Origin: a virus
DNA length: 56,169 nucleotides
Reading direction: 5' to 3' (one strand)
IMG/VR virus record: IMGVR_UViG_3300048548_000892
Coordinates: 1 to 56,169 of that record
The position numbers were made by a program, and so were the translations under genes. How positions within the stretch are numbered: the first letter of the stretch is position 1; each line of letters begins with the position of its first letter. A model generated the notes under the pieces. The model had not been told where the DNA came from, did not search any database, and saw only the letters and a list, made by a program, of their open reading frames with translations. Shown here one piece after another: positions 46,277 to 53,665 of the stretch.

Positions 46277-46908
46277 AACACGACTTTATTATAGATTTTG
46301 AGACATTCGGCAAGGATGCTCAAAAGTGCGCAGTGATTGACTGTTCGGTGATGGTATTCAGTTGGGATAAAATGATTTCAGCTGATCCATATACTCTTGC
46401 AGATATATCAAAAACAAAACGATTTAAACTATCCGTGGTAGATCAAGTTAAAAATTATGGATGGGAAATTGATAAAGGAACAGTTACATGGTGGGAATCC
46501 TTAGGACCTGAAGTTCGTAGGAACATTAAACCACTTCCAACTGATTTAACTGTTGCTGATTTTACCAAGCAATTTCATGACTTTTTAATTGACTCGCCAA
46601 AGATTAGTAAATGGTGGTCTAGGTCAAATACATTTGACCCGATTATTCTTGGTCGTTTATTTCAATCACAAGATAAACTATTACATATGGAAGAGTACTT
46701 AAAGTATTGGGCAGTCCGCGATACACGTACTTATATTGATGCAAAGTTTGATTTTAAGCAAAAGAATGGGTTTATTCCATTTGCTGACGAACAGCGTTGG
46801 GAACAGATGTTTAAAGCTCACGACAGCTCGTGGGATATTTTAGCAGATGTATTACGCATGCAAGCAATTCGTAGGGCTGAGGAAGATTTAGAACAGGTGA
46901 CAACATGA
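46273..46908 (+). CDS. dexA: DexA-type 3'-5' exonuclease
   Basis: 211 residues starting at TTG 46273, overlapping the previous stop (TTGA). IIDFETFG is the DEDD motif I, WWSRSNTFDPIIL the second, and VRDTRTYID the third acidic group. These match T4 exonuclease A (DexA), which degrades DNA or RNA 3' to 5'. Coupled to the glycosyltransferase by ATGA. Confidence 0.8.
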   Translation: MKHDFIIDFETFGKDAQKCAVIDCSVMVFSWDKMISADPYTLADISKTKRFKLSVVDQVKNYGWEIDKGTVTWWESLGPEVRRNIKPLPTDLTVADFTKQFHDFLIDSPKISKWWSRSNTFDPIILGRLFQSQDKLLHMEEYLKYWAVRDTRTYIDAKFDFKQKNGFIPFADEQRWEQMFKAHDSSWDILADVLRMQAIRRAEEDLEQVTT

Positions 46909-47798
46909 ATTTAAACGTAACTATTGAAGACTTACAACAATATAAAATCTTTGTTGGTACACCAATGTATGGTGGACAATGCGCAGGCTTATTCACAAAG
47001 GCTTGTAACGATCTTGCTATGTTGTGTACGGCTAATAAAATTCCAATTAAGTTTTATTATCTTTTTAATGAAAGTTTGGTACAAAGAGCTCGTAACTATA
47101 TTGTTGATGAATTCCTACGCTCAGACTCAACGCATTTAATGTTTATTGATTCCGACATTGGTTTCAATCCAAGAGATGTTATTTCACTTATGGCAATATA
47201 TCATTCAGATCCTGATAAGTATGACATTTTGACCGGACCTTATCCTAAAAAGACTATTGCGTGGGAAAAAGTTCATATGGCCGCAAAGGCAGGTAAAGGC
47301 GATGAAAATCCTTTTGAGCTTAACGAATTTACTGGAGACTTTGTATTTAATCCAGTAGGTGGAGTTACTAGTTTTAAAATGGATGCACCACTTGAAGTTG
47401 GTGAAGCAGGTACAGGATTTATGTTAATACCTCGTAAAGTATTTGAAGATTACCGAGCTGCATACCCTGAATTGTCATATAAGCCAGACCACGCAAGAAC
47501 TGAAAACTTTGACGGAGAACGTGATATTACAGCATTCTTTGATTGTATAATTGATCCAAAAACACGGCGGTATTTGTCTGAGGATTACTTCTTTTGTCAA
47601 AAGGCAAGAGCAATACAAAAAAGAGTTTGGATGTGTCCATGGATGAGAATGACTCATGTTGGTTCTTATATGTTTAACGGTAATATGTCTGCTCTTGGAT
47701 CTTTAGGAGCGTCTCCAACCGCAAATAAACAAAGCAATTCTAAGAACTATAAAAAACCATTGACAAAAACCAAAAAACGTAATAAAATAAACAAATGA
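46905..47798 (+). CDS. GT-A-like glycosyltransferase
   Basis: 297 residues. MFIDSDIGFNP has a DxD, LTGPYPKKTIAW and GTGFMLIPRKVF mark the acceptor pocket, and YLSEDYFFCQKARA the late acidic catalytic motif (EDxxF) of GT-A family 2-like enzymes. WMCPWMRMTHVG near the end is typical of phage versions. C-terminus Lys-rich. With the GT-B gene, it may act on modified DNA or on a surface glycan. Between dexA and gp45. Confidence 0.65.
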   Translation: MNLNVTIEDLQQYKIFVGTPMYGGQCAGLFTKACNDLAMLCTANKIPIKFYYLFNESLVQRARNYIVDEFLRSDSTHLMFIDSDIGFNPRDVISLMAIYHSDPDKYDILTGPYPKKTIAWEKVHMAAKAGKGDENPFELNEFTGDFVFNPVGGVTSFKMDAPLEVGEAGTGFMLIPRKVFEDYRAAYPELSYKPDHARTENFDGERDITAFFDCIIDPKTRRYLSEDYFFCQKARAIQKRVWMCPWMRMTHVGSYMFNGNMSALGSLGASPTANKQSNSKNYKKPLTKTKKRNKINK

Positions 47799-47820
47799 TG
47801 ATTAACCTAGGAGCTATATA

Positions 47821-48486
47821 ATGAAATTTTCTGAACGCACTCTTACTATTCTTAAGAGTTTCTCTACTATCAACAAATCAATCCAAATGAAGCAAGGGAA
47901 TACCCTTCGTACCATTACACCTGAAAAAACACTGATTGCATCCGCAACAATCCCAGATCAGTTTCCATCAGAAGCATGTATTTACGATTTGTCAAGATTT
48001 TTATCAATTTTGTCACTTCATACTGCGCCAGACGTAGAGTTTCATGATAAATACTTTGTAATCACAGAAGGTAAACAGCGTACTCGTTACGCCTTTGCCG
48101 ACGTTTCCATGATACACGCAGCGCCTGAAAAAACCATTGAATTGCCGTCGGCTGATGTGGTTGTTGATGTATCTTGGAATGATTTGCAATCTGTTCAAAA
48201 AGCGGCAGGTGTTCTTCAGTTTAATGAAGTTGCATTTGTTGGCCAGGATGGAAAGTGTTACTTAAAGGCCATTGATAGTTCGTCTGCGGCAGCGGATGAC
48301 TACGGTGTAGAAATTGGCGATACTGCCGATGAGTTTAAAATTATTATTAAAACTGATAATTTGAAGCTCTTACCTCAAGATTACAGAGTTACGCTGTCAA
48401 GTAAAGGTATCTCTGAATTTAAAGGTGAAGACGTCACGTATTTCGTGGCTATTGATACAAAGTCGACTTATAAGAAAGGATCCTAA
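47821..48486 (+). CDS. 45: sliding clamp (gp45)
   Basis: 221 residues, close to T4 gp45 (228). MKFSERTLTILKSFSTINKS is a typical clamp start, and alternating strand segments such as DYRVTLSSKGISEFKGEDVT near the end are characteristic. Genes 44, 62 and regA follow, the conserved T4 order. It forms a trimeric ring that tethers polymerase and activates late transcription. Ribosome site TAGGAGCTATATA. Confidence 0.9.
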   Translation: MKFSERTLTILKSFSTINKSIQMKQGNTLRTITPEKTLIASATIPDQFPSEACIYDLSRFLSILSLHTAPDVEFHDKYFVITEGKQRTRYAFADVSMIHAAPEKTIELPSADVVVDVSWNDLQSVQKAAGVLQFNEVAFVGQDGKCYLKAIDSSSAAADDYGVEIGDTADEFKIIIKTDNLKLLPQDYRVTLSSKGISEFKGEDVTYFVAIDTKSTYKKGS

Positions 48487-48488
48487 TT

Positions 48489-48746
48489 ATGGATGAAAAT
48501 CAACAACCTGAAAATCCAGGTGGAATTAACCTACAAGATATGGCAACAGTTGTTCAAATCATTGACATTGCCTCGCGTCGTGGTGCTTTTGAAGGCCGTG
48601 AACTGCAAGGTGTTGGCATGCTTCGGAATAAAATTGAAGCGTTCTTACGTGCACAACAGCAACAGCCTGAAGGTATGATGCCGCCACCTGACGCAGCAGC
48701 AGATGTCCCTCAAGATGCACCACTTGCAGATAAAGTGACAAACTAA
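48489..48746 (+). CDS. hypothetical protein between gp45 and gp44
   Basis: 85 residues: helical N-terminal half (DMATVVQIIDIASRRGAFEG), then a Gln/Pro/Ala-rich disordered tail. T4-like cyanophages carry small genes here too. It may interact with the clamp or clamp loader, but I have no motif. Two bases after the gp45 stop. Confidence 0.55.
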   Translation: MDENQQPENPGGINLQDMATVVQIIDIASRRGAFEGRELQGVGMLRNKIEAFLRAQQQQPEGMMPPPDAAADVPQDAPLADKVTN

Positions 48747-48760
48747 TTGTTGAAACGAAC

Positions 48761-48788
48761 GCGGGCAATCGTTGTAAAACAAACCCGC
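48761..48788 (+). terminator. hairpin before gene 44, possible weak terminator
   Basis: GCGGG (48761-48765) pairs with CCCGC (48784-48788), and TTGT/ACAA inside extends the pairing; TTATTTTAT follows. It could attenuate transcription between the clamp and clamp-loader genes or protect the upstream RNA. Loop is long, so strength is uncertain. Confidence 0.4.
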
Positions 48789-48814
48789 ACCTTATTTTAT
48801 ATTATGGAGACAAT

Positions 48815-49768
48815 ATGTCTATTGATGCTAAACAAAATGAAGTGCTCTGGGTTGAGCGCTATCGGCCGCAACTTATCGCGGATACTATACTTCCTGAAAA
48901 AACTAAATCTATGTTCACAAAGTTTGTTACGGATAACAGCGTACCAAACTTATTGCTAACTGGCGGCCCAGGCGTTGGCAAAACTACAATTGCGAAAGCA
49001 ATGCTCGAAGAACTCGGCTGTGATTATATTGTAAAGAACGGCTCTTTGAATGTTAACATCGATACTCTTCGTTATGATATATCAACATATGCCTCTGCTG
49101 TATCGCTACAAGGTGGTCGCAAATATGTAATCTTTGACGAAGCTGATTACCTTAATGCTGCAAATGTTCAACCAGCTTTGCGTAATTTTATTGAAGAATA
49201 TTCTTCAAACTGTGGCTTTATTTTTACTTGTAACTTTAAGAATAGAATTATTCAGCCATTACGTTCTCGGTTGTCTGAAGTTGACTTTACAATTGAAACA
49301 TCTGACCGTCCTAAACTTGCAATGCAGTTTATGAAACGAGTTACGCAAATCCTCGAACAAGAACAAGTAGAATATGACCAATCTGTTGTTGCAAAGGTTA
49401 TTCAAAAACACTTCCCTGATTTCCGTCGTGTACTAACTGAACTGCAATCCTACTCAGCATCAGGTAAAATTGACGAAGGTATCTTTATCAATTTGAAGCA
49501 AGAGTCCATGGATGAATTGTTTCGTTTGTTAAAAGCTAAAGACTTTACTAATATGCGTAAATGGGTTGCAAAGAATAGCGATCAAGATATGAATGAAATG
49601 TTCCGTCGCATTTATGATATGGGATCTGATAAAGTTTTAATGAAATCATTACCTGGGTTTGTTGTAACTCTGGCAGATTATATGTATAAGGCAAACTTTG
49701 TTGCAGATCTTGAAGTCAATATGGTTGCATTCTTAACTGAAGTAATGATTGAAGCCGAATATAAATGA
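48815..49768 (+). CDS. 44: clamp loader large subunit (gp44)
   Basis: 317 residues (T4 gp44: 319). WVERYRPQ start, Walker A GGPGVGKTT (about 50-58), Walker B IFDEAD (about 106-111), sensor I FTCNFKNRI and the PLRSRL Arg finger region. The AAA+ ATPase that opens the clamp, in a 4:1 complex with gp62. Ribosome site TATGGAGACAAT. Confidence 0.93.
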   Translation: MSIDAKQNEVLWVERYRPQLIADTILPEKTKSMFTKFVTDNSVPNLLLTGGPGVGKTTIAKAMLEELGCDYIVKNGSLNVNIDTLRYDISTYASAVSLQGGRKYVIFDEADYLNAANVQPALRNFIEEYSSNCGFIFTCNFKNRIIQPLRSRLSEVDFTIETSDRPKLAMQFMKRVTQILEQEQVEYDQSVVAKVIQKHFPDFRRVLTELQSYSASGKIDEGIFINLKQESMDELFRLLKAKDFTNMRKWVAKNSDQDMNEMFRRIYDMGSDKVLMKSLPGFVVTLADYMYKANFVADLEVNMVAFLTEVMIEAEYK

Positions 49769-49971
49769 GTGAATGGATAAAAAAACTAATAGGTGTCCAC
49801 ACTTGTTTCAATTGTGAAAAATATATTGATAAGAAAGATATATACAATGTAGATCTTGATACGCTTGATGGAGTACTACACCTAAAGCTATGCCCAACTT
49901 GTGCTAAAGATTTTGATGATATGATGAAAGAATTGGAGGAAGTAATTGCCGAAAGAGATAACACCATTTGA
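49765..49971 (+). CDS. small zinc-ribbon protein
   Basis: 68 residues. HTCFNCEKYIDKKD and LKLCPTCAKDF give a four-Cys CxxC...CxxC zinc ribbon, then an acidic helix. Coupled to gp44 by ATGA and overlapping gp62. Role unknown; a replication accessory function is plausible by position. Confidence 0.6.
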   Translation: MSEWIKKLIGVHTCFNCEKYIDKKDIYNVDLDTLDGVLHLKLCPTCAKDFDDMMKELEEVIAERDNTI

Positions 49972-50362
49972 TTTTATGAATGCAGTATCCTTTACTAAAG
50001 AGGATCTGATTGGTAACCACGAAAACCCAGACCAAGCTGAAAAGCTATATGTTCCTTACATGGTCAATCGTGGCTTTGCAAACTTTGAAGATACCATACT
50101 CCATGCAAACGAATTGAATCAACGTGCTCATTTATTTGACCGTGCTCAATTTGACTATTATCGTGGAGCATTACGTAAACGTAAACGTTTTTCAAAATGG
50201 CCAAAAGCTGATAAAAACATAGACTTAGACGCTATTCAGGAAGTGTATCAATGTAATAGAACCATAGCAAAGCTTTACCTTAAGGCGTTAACAGTTGAAG
50301 ATTTAAAGACTATCCATACGAAGCTTGAGACAGGCGGTGTTGGCACCAAATCAAAGAAATGA
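49946..50362 (+). CDS. 62: clamp loader small subunit (gp62)
   Basis: 138 residues, start TTG 49946. ITPFDFMNAVSFTKEDL is the recognisable N-terminus of T4-like gp62; it is shorter than T4 gp62 (187), as in cyanophages. It bridges the gp44 tetramer to DNA and clamp. Preceded by TTGGAGGAAG. Confidence 0.8.
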   Translation: MPKEITPFDFMNAVSFTKEDLIGNHENPDQAEKLYVPYMVNRGFANFEDTILHANELNQRAHLFDRAQFDYYRGALRKRKRFSKWPKADKNIDLDAIQEVYQCNRTIAKLYLKALTVEDLKTIHTKLETGGVGTKSKK

Positions 50363-50368
50363 TAAATA
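50361..50368 (+). promoter_or_regulatory. late promoter-like GATAAATA
   Basis: GATAAATA directly at the gp62 stop, 57 bases before regA. Same variant as at 19873 and 21085. regA is normally an early/middle gene, so chance is possible. Confidence 0.3.
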
Positions 50369-50424
50369 TTGAGAATCGCAATTGAGCGTTCAGTGATAAT
50401 AATAATAAAAAAGGTGCTGTCGTT

Positions 50425-50832
50425 ATGCAATCTGAAGAAAACATTTTTAAAGGTGTTGGTATTGAGGTATCCCTCCCAACACAGGATAGTTTTTTAAAAA
50501 TTAAAGAAACTCTCACGCGTATTGGTATTTCATCCCGCAAAGAAAAGAAGCTGTATCAGTCTTGCCATATATTACACAAGCAAGGTCGATATTCAATTTT
50601 ACACTTTAAAGAACTATTTATTTTAGATGGTAAAAAAGATACATTTGCTGATGAAGACAAAGCAAGGCGTAACACAATTGTTAACCTACTTGAAGAATGG
50701 GGATTAGTTAATGTTATTGACACAGATAACGCACAAGACCCAATTGCCCCATTAAACCAAATTAAAATATTATCTCATAAAGAAAAAGGTAATTGGATAT
50801 TAGAGGCAAAATATAACATAGGAAAAAAATAA
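50425..50832 (+). CDS. regA: RegA translational repressor
   Basis: 135 residues. Strong resemblance to T4 RegA: IKETLTRIGISSRKEKKLYQ, SCHILHKQGRYSILHFKELF and LLEEWGLVNVI. It binds near ribosome sites of many early mRNAs, including genes 44 and 45, and represses translation. Starts at ATG 50425 after AAAAAAGGTGCTG. In its standard place after gp62. Confidence 0.92.
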   Translation: MQSEENIFKGVGIEVSLPTQDSFLKIKETLTRIGISSRKEKKLYQSCHILHKQGRYSILHFKELFILDGKKDTFADEDKARRNTIVNLLEEWGLVNVIDTDNAQDPIAPLNQIKILSHKEKGNWILEAKYNIGKK

Positions 50833-50835
50833 ATT

Positions 50836-51345
50836 ATGAATGTATATAAAGTGAATGAAAATGCTGAGTTGCCGGCATATGCAACAGATGGCTCAGCTTG
50901 TTTTGATATTAAAGCATGTTTTAAACGTGGTGATAAACTTTTAGCCTATAATAATTGGAATAAAGAAACACACGTGGCGGTTAAAGGTGTTGGGCGAGTT
51001 GCTGACGCGTTTCAAATTCCCCCGGATACTAGAGTCTTAATACCAACTGGCCTCGTGTTTGATATACCTGAAAACCACGTAATGAAAATGTACGTACGTT
51101 CAGGCGTTGCACTAAAAAAAGGATTGACATTAGCAAATAATGTTGGTATAATAGATTCAGACTATGTGGAACAGACTTTCATTATGATGATTAATCAAAC
51201 TGATAGTCTTGTTATGATTGAAAACGGTGAGAGACTGGCGCAGTGTCTTATTGAAAAGACTACAAAAATTGAAATTAATGAAACTGCTGAACCAATTGTT
51301 TCTAAGACAGATCGTGATGGAGGTTTTGGTAGTACAGGAGATTAA
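50836..51345 (+). CDS. dut: dUTPase (trimeric type)
   Basis: 169 residues with all five motifs: AYATDGSACFDI, MYVRSGVALKKG, LANNVGIIDSDYVEQ, ENGERLAQCLIEK and the C-terminal DRDGGFGSTG. Hydrolyses dUTP to dUMP, keeping uracil out of DNA and supplying dUMP. Works with the dCMP deaminase. Contains an unusual insert of about 25 residues (RGDKLLAYNNWNKETHVAVK) after motif 1. Confidence 0.9.
   Translation: MNVYKVNENAELPAYATDGSACFDIKACFKRGDKLLAYNNWNKETHVAVKGVGRVADAFQIPPDTRVLIPTGLVFDIPENHVMKMYVRSGVALKKGLTLANNVGIIDSDYVEQTFIMMINQTDSLVMIENGERLAQCLIEKTTKIEINETAEPIVSKTDRDGGFGSTGD
51124..51152 (+). promoter_or_regulatory. consensus-like promoter inside dut
   Basis: TTGACA 51124-51129, 17-base spacer, TATAAT 51147-51152, and GATTC at 51154-51158. 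It lies within conserved dUTPase codons (LTLANNVGIIDSDY), which limits inference, but it could drive the exported protein at 51347. Confidence 0.35.
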
Positions 51346-51346
51346 A

Positions 51347-51682
51347 ATGTTAAAATACATTACTTTAGGACTACTTGCTGCGAGCTCTGCTGTGGCACAA
51401 GAACAAGGTGATATCACACGACATCCTTGTGGATCGTTTGAAGAAGCTGGAGCAATTTTAAAATCAACAGGGCAAGATATGCTTTGGAAAGGCCGCGGCA
51501 CAACATTCCATATTAGCGGTGAGCAACAAACACCTGAAGTGGTATTCCATGTTAATCAGAAAACCGGTGCATGGAGTTTAGTATCGTTATATCCAGGAAA
51601 CATAGCTTGTTTAGTAATGGCGGGATGGGGGTTTGAGCCTTATTCAATTCCAACAAAAAAAATTGAAAAAAAATCCCCATAA
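51347..51682 (+). CDS. exported hypothetical protein
   Basis: 111 residues from ATG 51347, one base after the dut stop. Signal peptide MLKYITLGLLAASSAVAQEQ. Mature domain with two Cys (HPCGSF and GNIACLVMAG) likely to form a disulfide, and beta strands VVFHVNQKTGAWSLVSLYPG. Periplasmic. No family recognised. Confidence 0.6.
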   Translation: MLKYITLGLLAASSAVAQEQGDITRHPCGSFEEAGAILKSTGQDMLWKGRGTTFHISGEQQTPEVVFHVNQKTGAWSLVSLYPGNIACLVMAGWGFEPYSIPTKKIEKKSP

Positions 51683-51685
51683 CTA

Positions 51686-51713
51686 TTGACATTTAACTAA
51701 AAAGTATTATATA
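51686..51713 (+). promoter_or_regulatory. early promoter without GANTC
   Basis: TTGACA 51686-51691, spacer of 16, TATATA 51708-51713. No GANTC. Lies before Hsp20. The leader has a short AGTAGAC/GTCTATT hairpin about 51719-51743. Confidence 0.65.
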
Positions 51714-51775
51714 TAGATAGTAGACGCTCAACAGAGGTCTATTAAAATTAACTCGCTTATTTAAGGAGAACAAAA

Positions 51776-52234
51776 ATGACTAGAACTAAATTTAATGCGG
51801 CAGCGCTAAACGATCCATTGTTTATCGGATTTGACAGAATGTTAGAAAGAATGAATTCTGTTGATACAGTGCATCGCAACACGTCCAATTATCCCCCATA
51901 TAATATTGTAAAAGTAGACGAAGATAATTTTACTATAGAACTGGCATTAGCTGGTTTTAAAGATGAAGATATTGACGTTACACTAAAAGATGGAGTATTA
52001 TATGTTGAAGGTAACCAAGGTGATAACGATGAAAAAACATATTTGCATCGTGGGCTATCGGCTCGTTCCTTCCGTAGATCTTTTACAATAGCTGATACCA
52101 TTGTTGTTAATGGAGCAGATTTTGTAAATGGCATTCTAACCATTTCGTTAGAAAATGTAATTCCTGAAGAAAAGAAACCTCGAAAGATTGCTATCAACAA
52201 CGGAAATCATAAGGCTGAACTTCTCAACGGGTAA
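51776..52234 (+). CDS. small heat-shock protein (Hsp20)
   Basis: 152 residues: PPYNIVKVDEDNFTIELALA begins the alpha-crystallin domain, with GFKDEDIDVTLKDGVLYVEG, HRGLSARSFRRSFTIAD and NGILTISLENVIPEE as the later strands. Phage Hsp20 genes are common in T4-like cyanophages and are thought to help fold virion or photosystem proteins. Ribosome site AAGGAGAACAAAA. Confidence 0.9.
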   Translation: MTRTKFNAAALNDPLFIGFDRMLERMNSVDTVHRNTSNYPPYNIVKVDEDNFTIELALAGFKDEDIDVTLKDGVLYVEGNQGDNDEKTYLHRGLSARSFRRSFTIADTIVVNGADFVNGILTISLENVIPEEKKPRKIAINNGNHKAELLNG

Positions 52235-52240
52235 GTACTA

Positions 52241-52268
52241 TTGACAAAATAATAAACTATGTTATATT
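52241..52268 (+). promoter_or_regulatory. early promoter with GATTC just after the -10
   Basis: TTGACA 52241-52246, 16-base spacer, TATATT 52263-52268, then GATTC at 52269-52273, immediately after the -10 as at 36593. Confidence 0.75.
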
Positions 52269-52281
52269 GATTCTAATAACG

Positions 52282-52309
52282 GTCAAACCCTATACTGGGT
52301 TTGACTTTT
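52282..52309 (+). terminator. leader hairpin, possible attenuator
   Basis: GTCAAACCC (52282-52290), loop TATACT, GGGTTTGAC (52297-52305): nine perfect pairs, then TTTT. It would form within about 10-35 bases of the transcription start, so it can act as an early terminator/attenuator or an mRNA-stabilising 5' hairpin. Confidence 0.55.
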
Positions 52310-52328
52310 AACACACACGGAGAGTAAT

Positions 52329-52688
52329 ATGAAAAAGGTAAAACCCATTGGATGGGCAACCACATTGACTGAAATTGCAAGTATTCCTAAAGATATGTGG
52401 GATAGCGTAATGACAGTAGAAAAATCCCCACTACAAAATTTAGACCCTATGGTAGGACACATGATCTTTCAGTGTCTATTCTTTATTTGGTCTGGTATTT
52501 TTGCATTAATGGTAGGAAGTTATTTGGCATTTGGAATTAGTGCTGCGTTTCACCTATTGCTTATTAGCGGTATTACAATTACAGTTGTGACATTTCGTCA
52601 AGCAGAAAACAATCCCGAGTCTCTTAACAATCTTTTAAAATCAGGTCGTAAATATAATGGCCGTGCAAATGGTGGTGAGCATGAGTGA
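52329..52688 (+). CDS. membrane protein, 119 aa
   Basis: 119 residues: a polar N-terminal half (TTLTEIASIPKDMWDSVMTV), then two spans (HMIFQCLFFIWSGIFALMVG and FHLLLISGITITVVTF) and a polar tail. Ribosome site CGGAGAGTAAT. Overlaps the next small gene by eight bases. No family recognised. Confidence 0.55.
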   Translation: MKKVKPIGWATTLTEIASIPKDMWDSVMTVEKSPLQNLDPMVGHMIFQCLFFIWSGIFALMVGSYLAFGISAAFHLLLISGITITVVTFRQAENNPESLNNLLKSGRKYNGRANGGEHE

Positions 52689-52839
52689 GCAAACACAATA
52701 TTGCACAACCAAAGGCTTAGGCTGGGCATTCTTGATTATTATTATTATGATGGTAGGTTTACCTATTCTTGGTTCAGCAATTGCTTACCCAGATAATTGT
52801 AAGCAATCTATTCTTATTCCGTGTATAGGTTTAGAGTAA
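52681..52839 (+). CDS. small membrane protein, 52 aa
   Basis: ATG 52681 overlaps the previous stop; an in-frame upstream ATG would overlap more. One long hydrophobic span (GWAFLIIIIMMVGLPILGSA) and a tail with two Cys. Coupled to the next by TAATG. Confidence 0.5.
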   Translation: MSEQTQYCTTKGLGWAFLIIIIMMVGLPILGSAIAYPDNCKQSILIPCIGLE

Positions 52840-53018
52840 TGCATATTGTTAGAAAAAAATCTGGTGAAATAATTGCAATCGCATCACGTTTAGAAGATGC
52901 GATTTCAATTGCAGATGGTGCAAAAGTTGATAAAGAAGATTATGTTGTTCAAGAGTCAACTGACCAACAAGAACTCGCAGAAGTTTATCGTTCTTATTAT
53001 GGGACAAGATCACTATGA
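52839..53018 (+). CDS. hypothetical protein, 59 aa
   Basis: ATG 52839 shares the previous stop's A (TAATG). 59 residues, charged, with ASRLEDAISIADGAKVDK; probably soluble alpha/beta. No family recognised. Overlaps the next by four bases. Confidence 0.5.
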   Translation: MHIVRKKSGEIIAIASRLEDAISIADGAKVDKEDYVVQESTDQQELAEVYRSYYGTRSL

Positions 53019-53221
53019 CTGATGATGAAGTACGTGCAGCCGCTCAGAAAGAAGCGGAAAAAACCTTTGATGGCTTCATCTTATGGTCTAAACGAACTAC
53101 CTATGCTTCGATTGCATTTTTATTGATTGTAGCATCGTGTAACTTTGGGGTAGAGGACGACACCTATCCTGCCTATAATGGCGAACAATATAATCCGTCC
53201 AATCTTAATGTAAAGAAATAA
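53015..53221 (+). CDS. single-span membrane protein, 68 aa
   Basis: 68 residues: helical polar N-terminus (EVRAAAQKEAEKTFDG), a span (TYASIAFLLIVASCNFGV) and a polar, acidic C-terminal segment. The span contains SCNFG, which may be a lipobox-like site, but the preceding residues are atypical. Function unknown. Confidence 0.5.
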   Translation: MTDDEVRAAAQKEAEKTFDGFILWSKRTTYASIAFLLIVASCNFGVEDDTYPAYNGEQYNPSNLNVKK

Positions 53222-53236
53222 AGATAGGAAACAAAT

Positions 53237-53665
53237 ATGAAAAATTTAATTACCGCTAGTATTATGGCGCTTTTTGCAACAACGGCATATGCTGAAGATA
53301 TGACTGTTGAAATGTTGAACAAACGTGATGATGGCGCTAAGATGGTATATAGTGAAGATATCGCACGTATTGACGTAGGTGATACAATCACATGGGTACC
53401 AACATCAAAAGGTCACAATGTAGAATTTATTGCGGGCCCAGACGGATGGAAAGCACCAAAGAAATCAAAACTTAACAAAGAAGTGGCGATTACATTTGAT
53501 ACACCAGGCGTATATCTATATCAGTGTTCGCCACACAAAACAATGGGCATGATTGCCATTGTGGTTGTAGGTAAGCCAGAAGGTGAAGCTAAAGATCGTT
53601 TGAAAGATGTCAAAGTAAAAGGCAAGTCAAAGAAGAAGTTCAAAGAGTTACTGGCTGATCTATAA
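53237..53665 (+). CDS. pseudoazurin-like blue copper protein
   Basis: 142 residues with signal peptide MKNLITASIMALFATTAYAE. The type 1 copper ligands are all present: His60 in SKGHNVEF, then Cys97, His100 and Met105 in YQCSPHKTMGM, with the CxxHxxxxM spacing of pseudoazurins. The C-terminus is Lys-rich. It should shuttle electrons in the periplasm, as host pseudoazurins do for nitrite or nitrous-oxide reductases. Rare cargo for a phage; probably acquired from the host. Confidence 0.88.
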   Translation: MKNLITASIMALFATTAYAEDMTVEMLNKRDDGAKMVYSEDIARIDVGDTITWVPTSKGHNVEFIAGPDGWKAPKKSKLNKEVAITFDTPGVYLYQCSPHKTMGMIAIVVVGKPEGEAKDRLKDVKVKGKSKKKFKELLADL

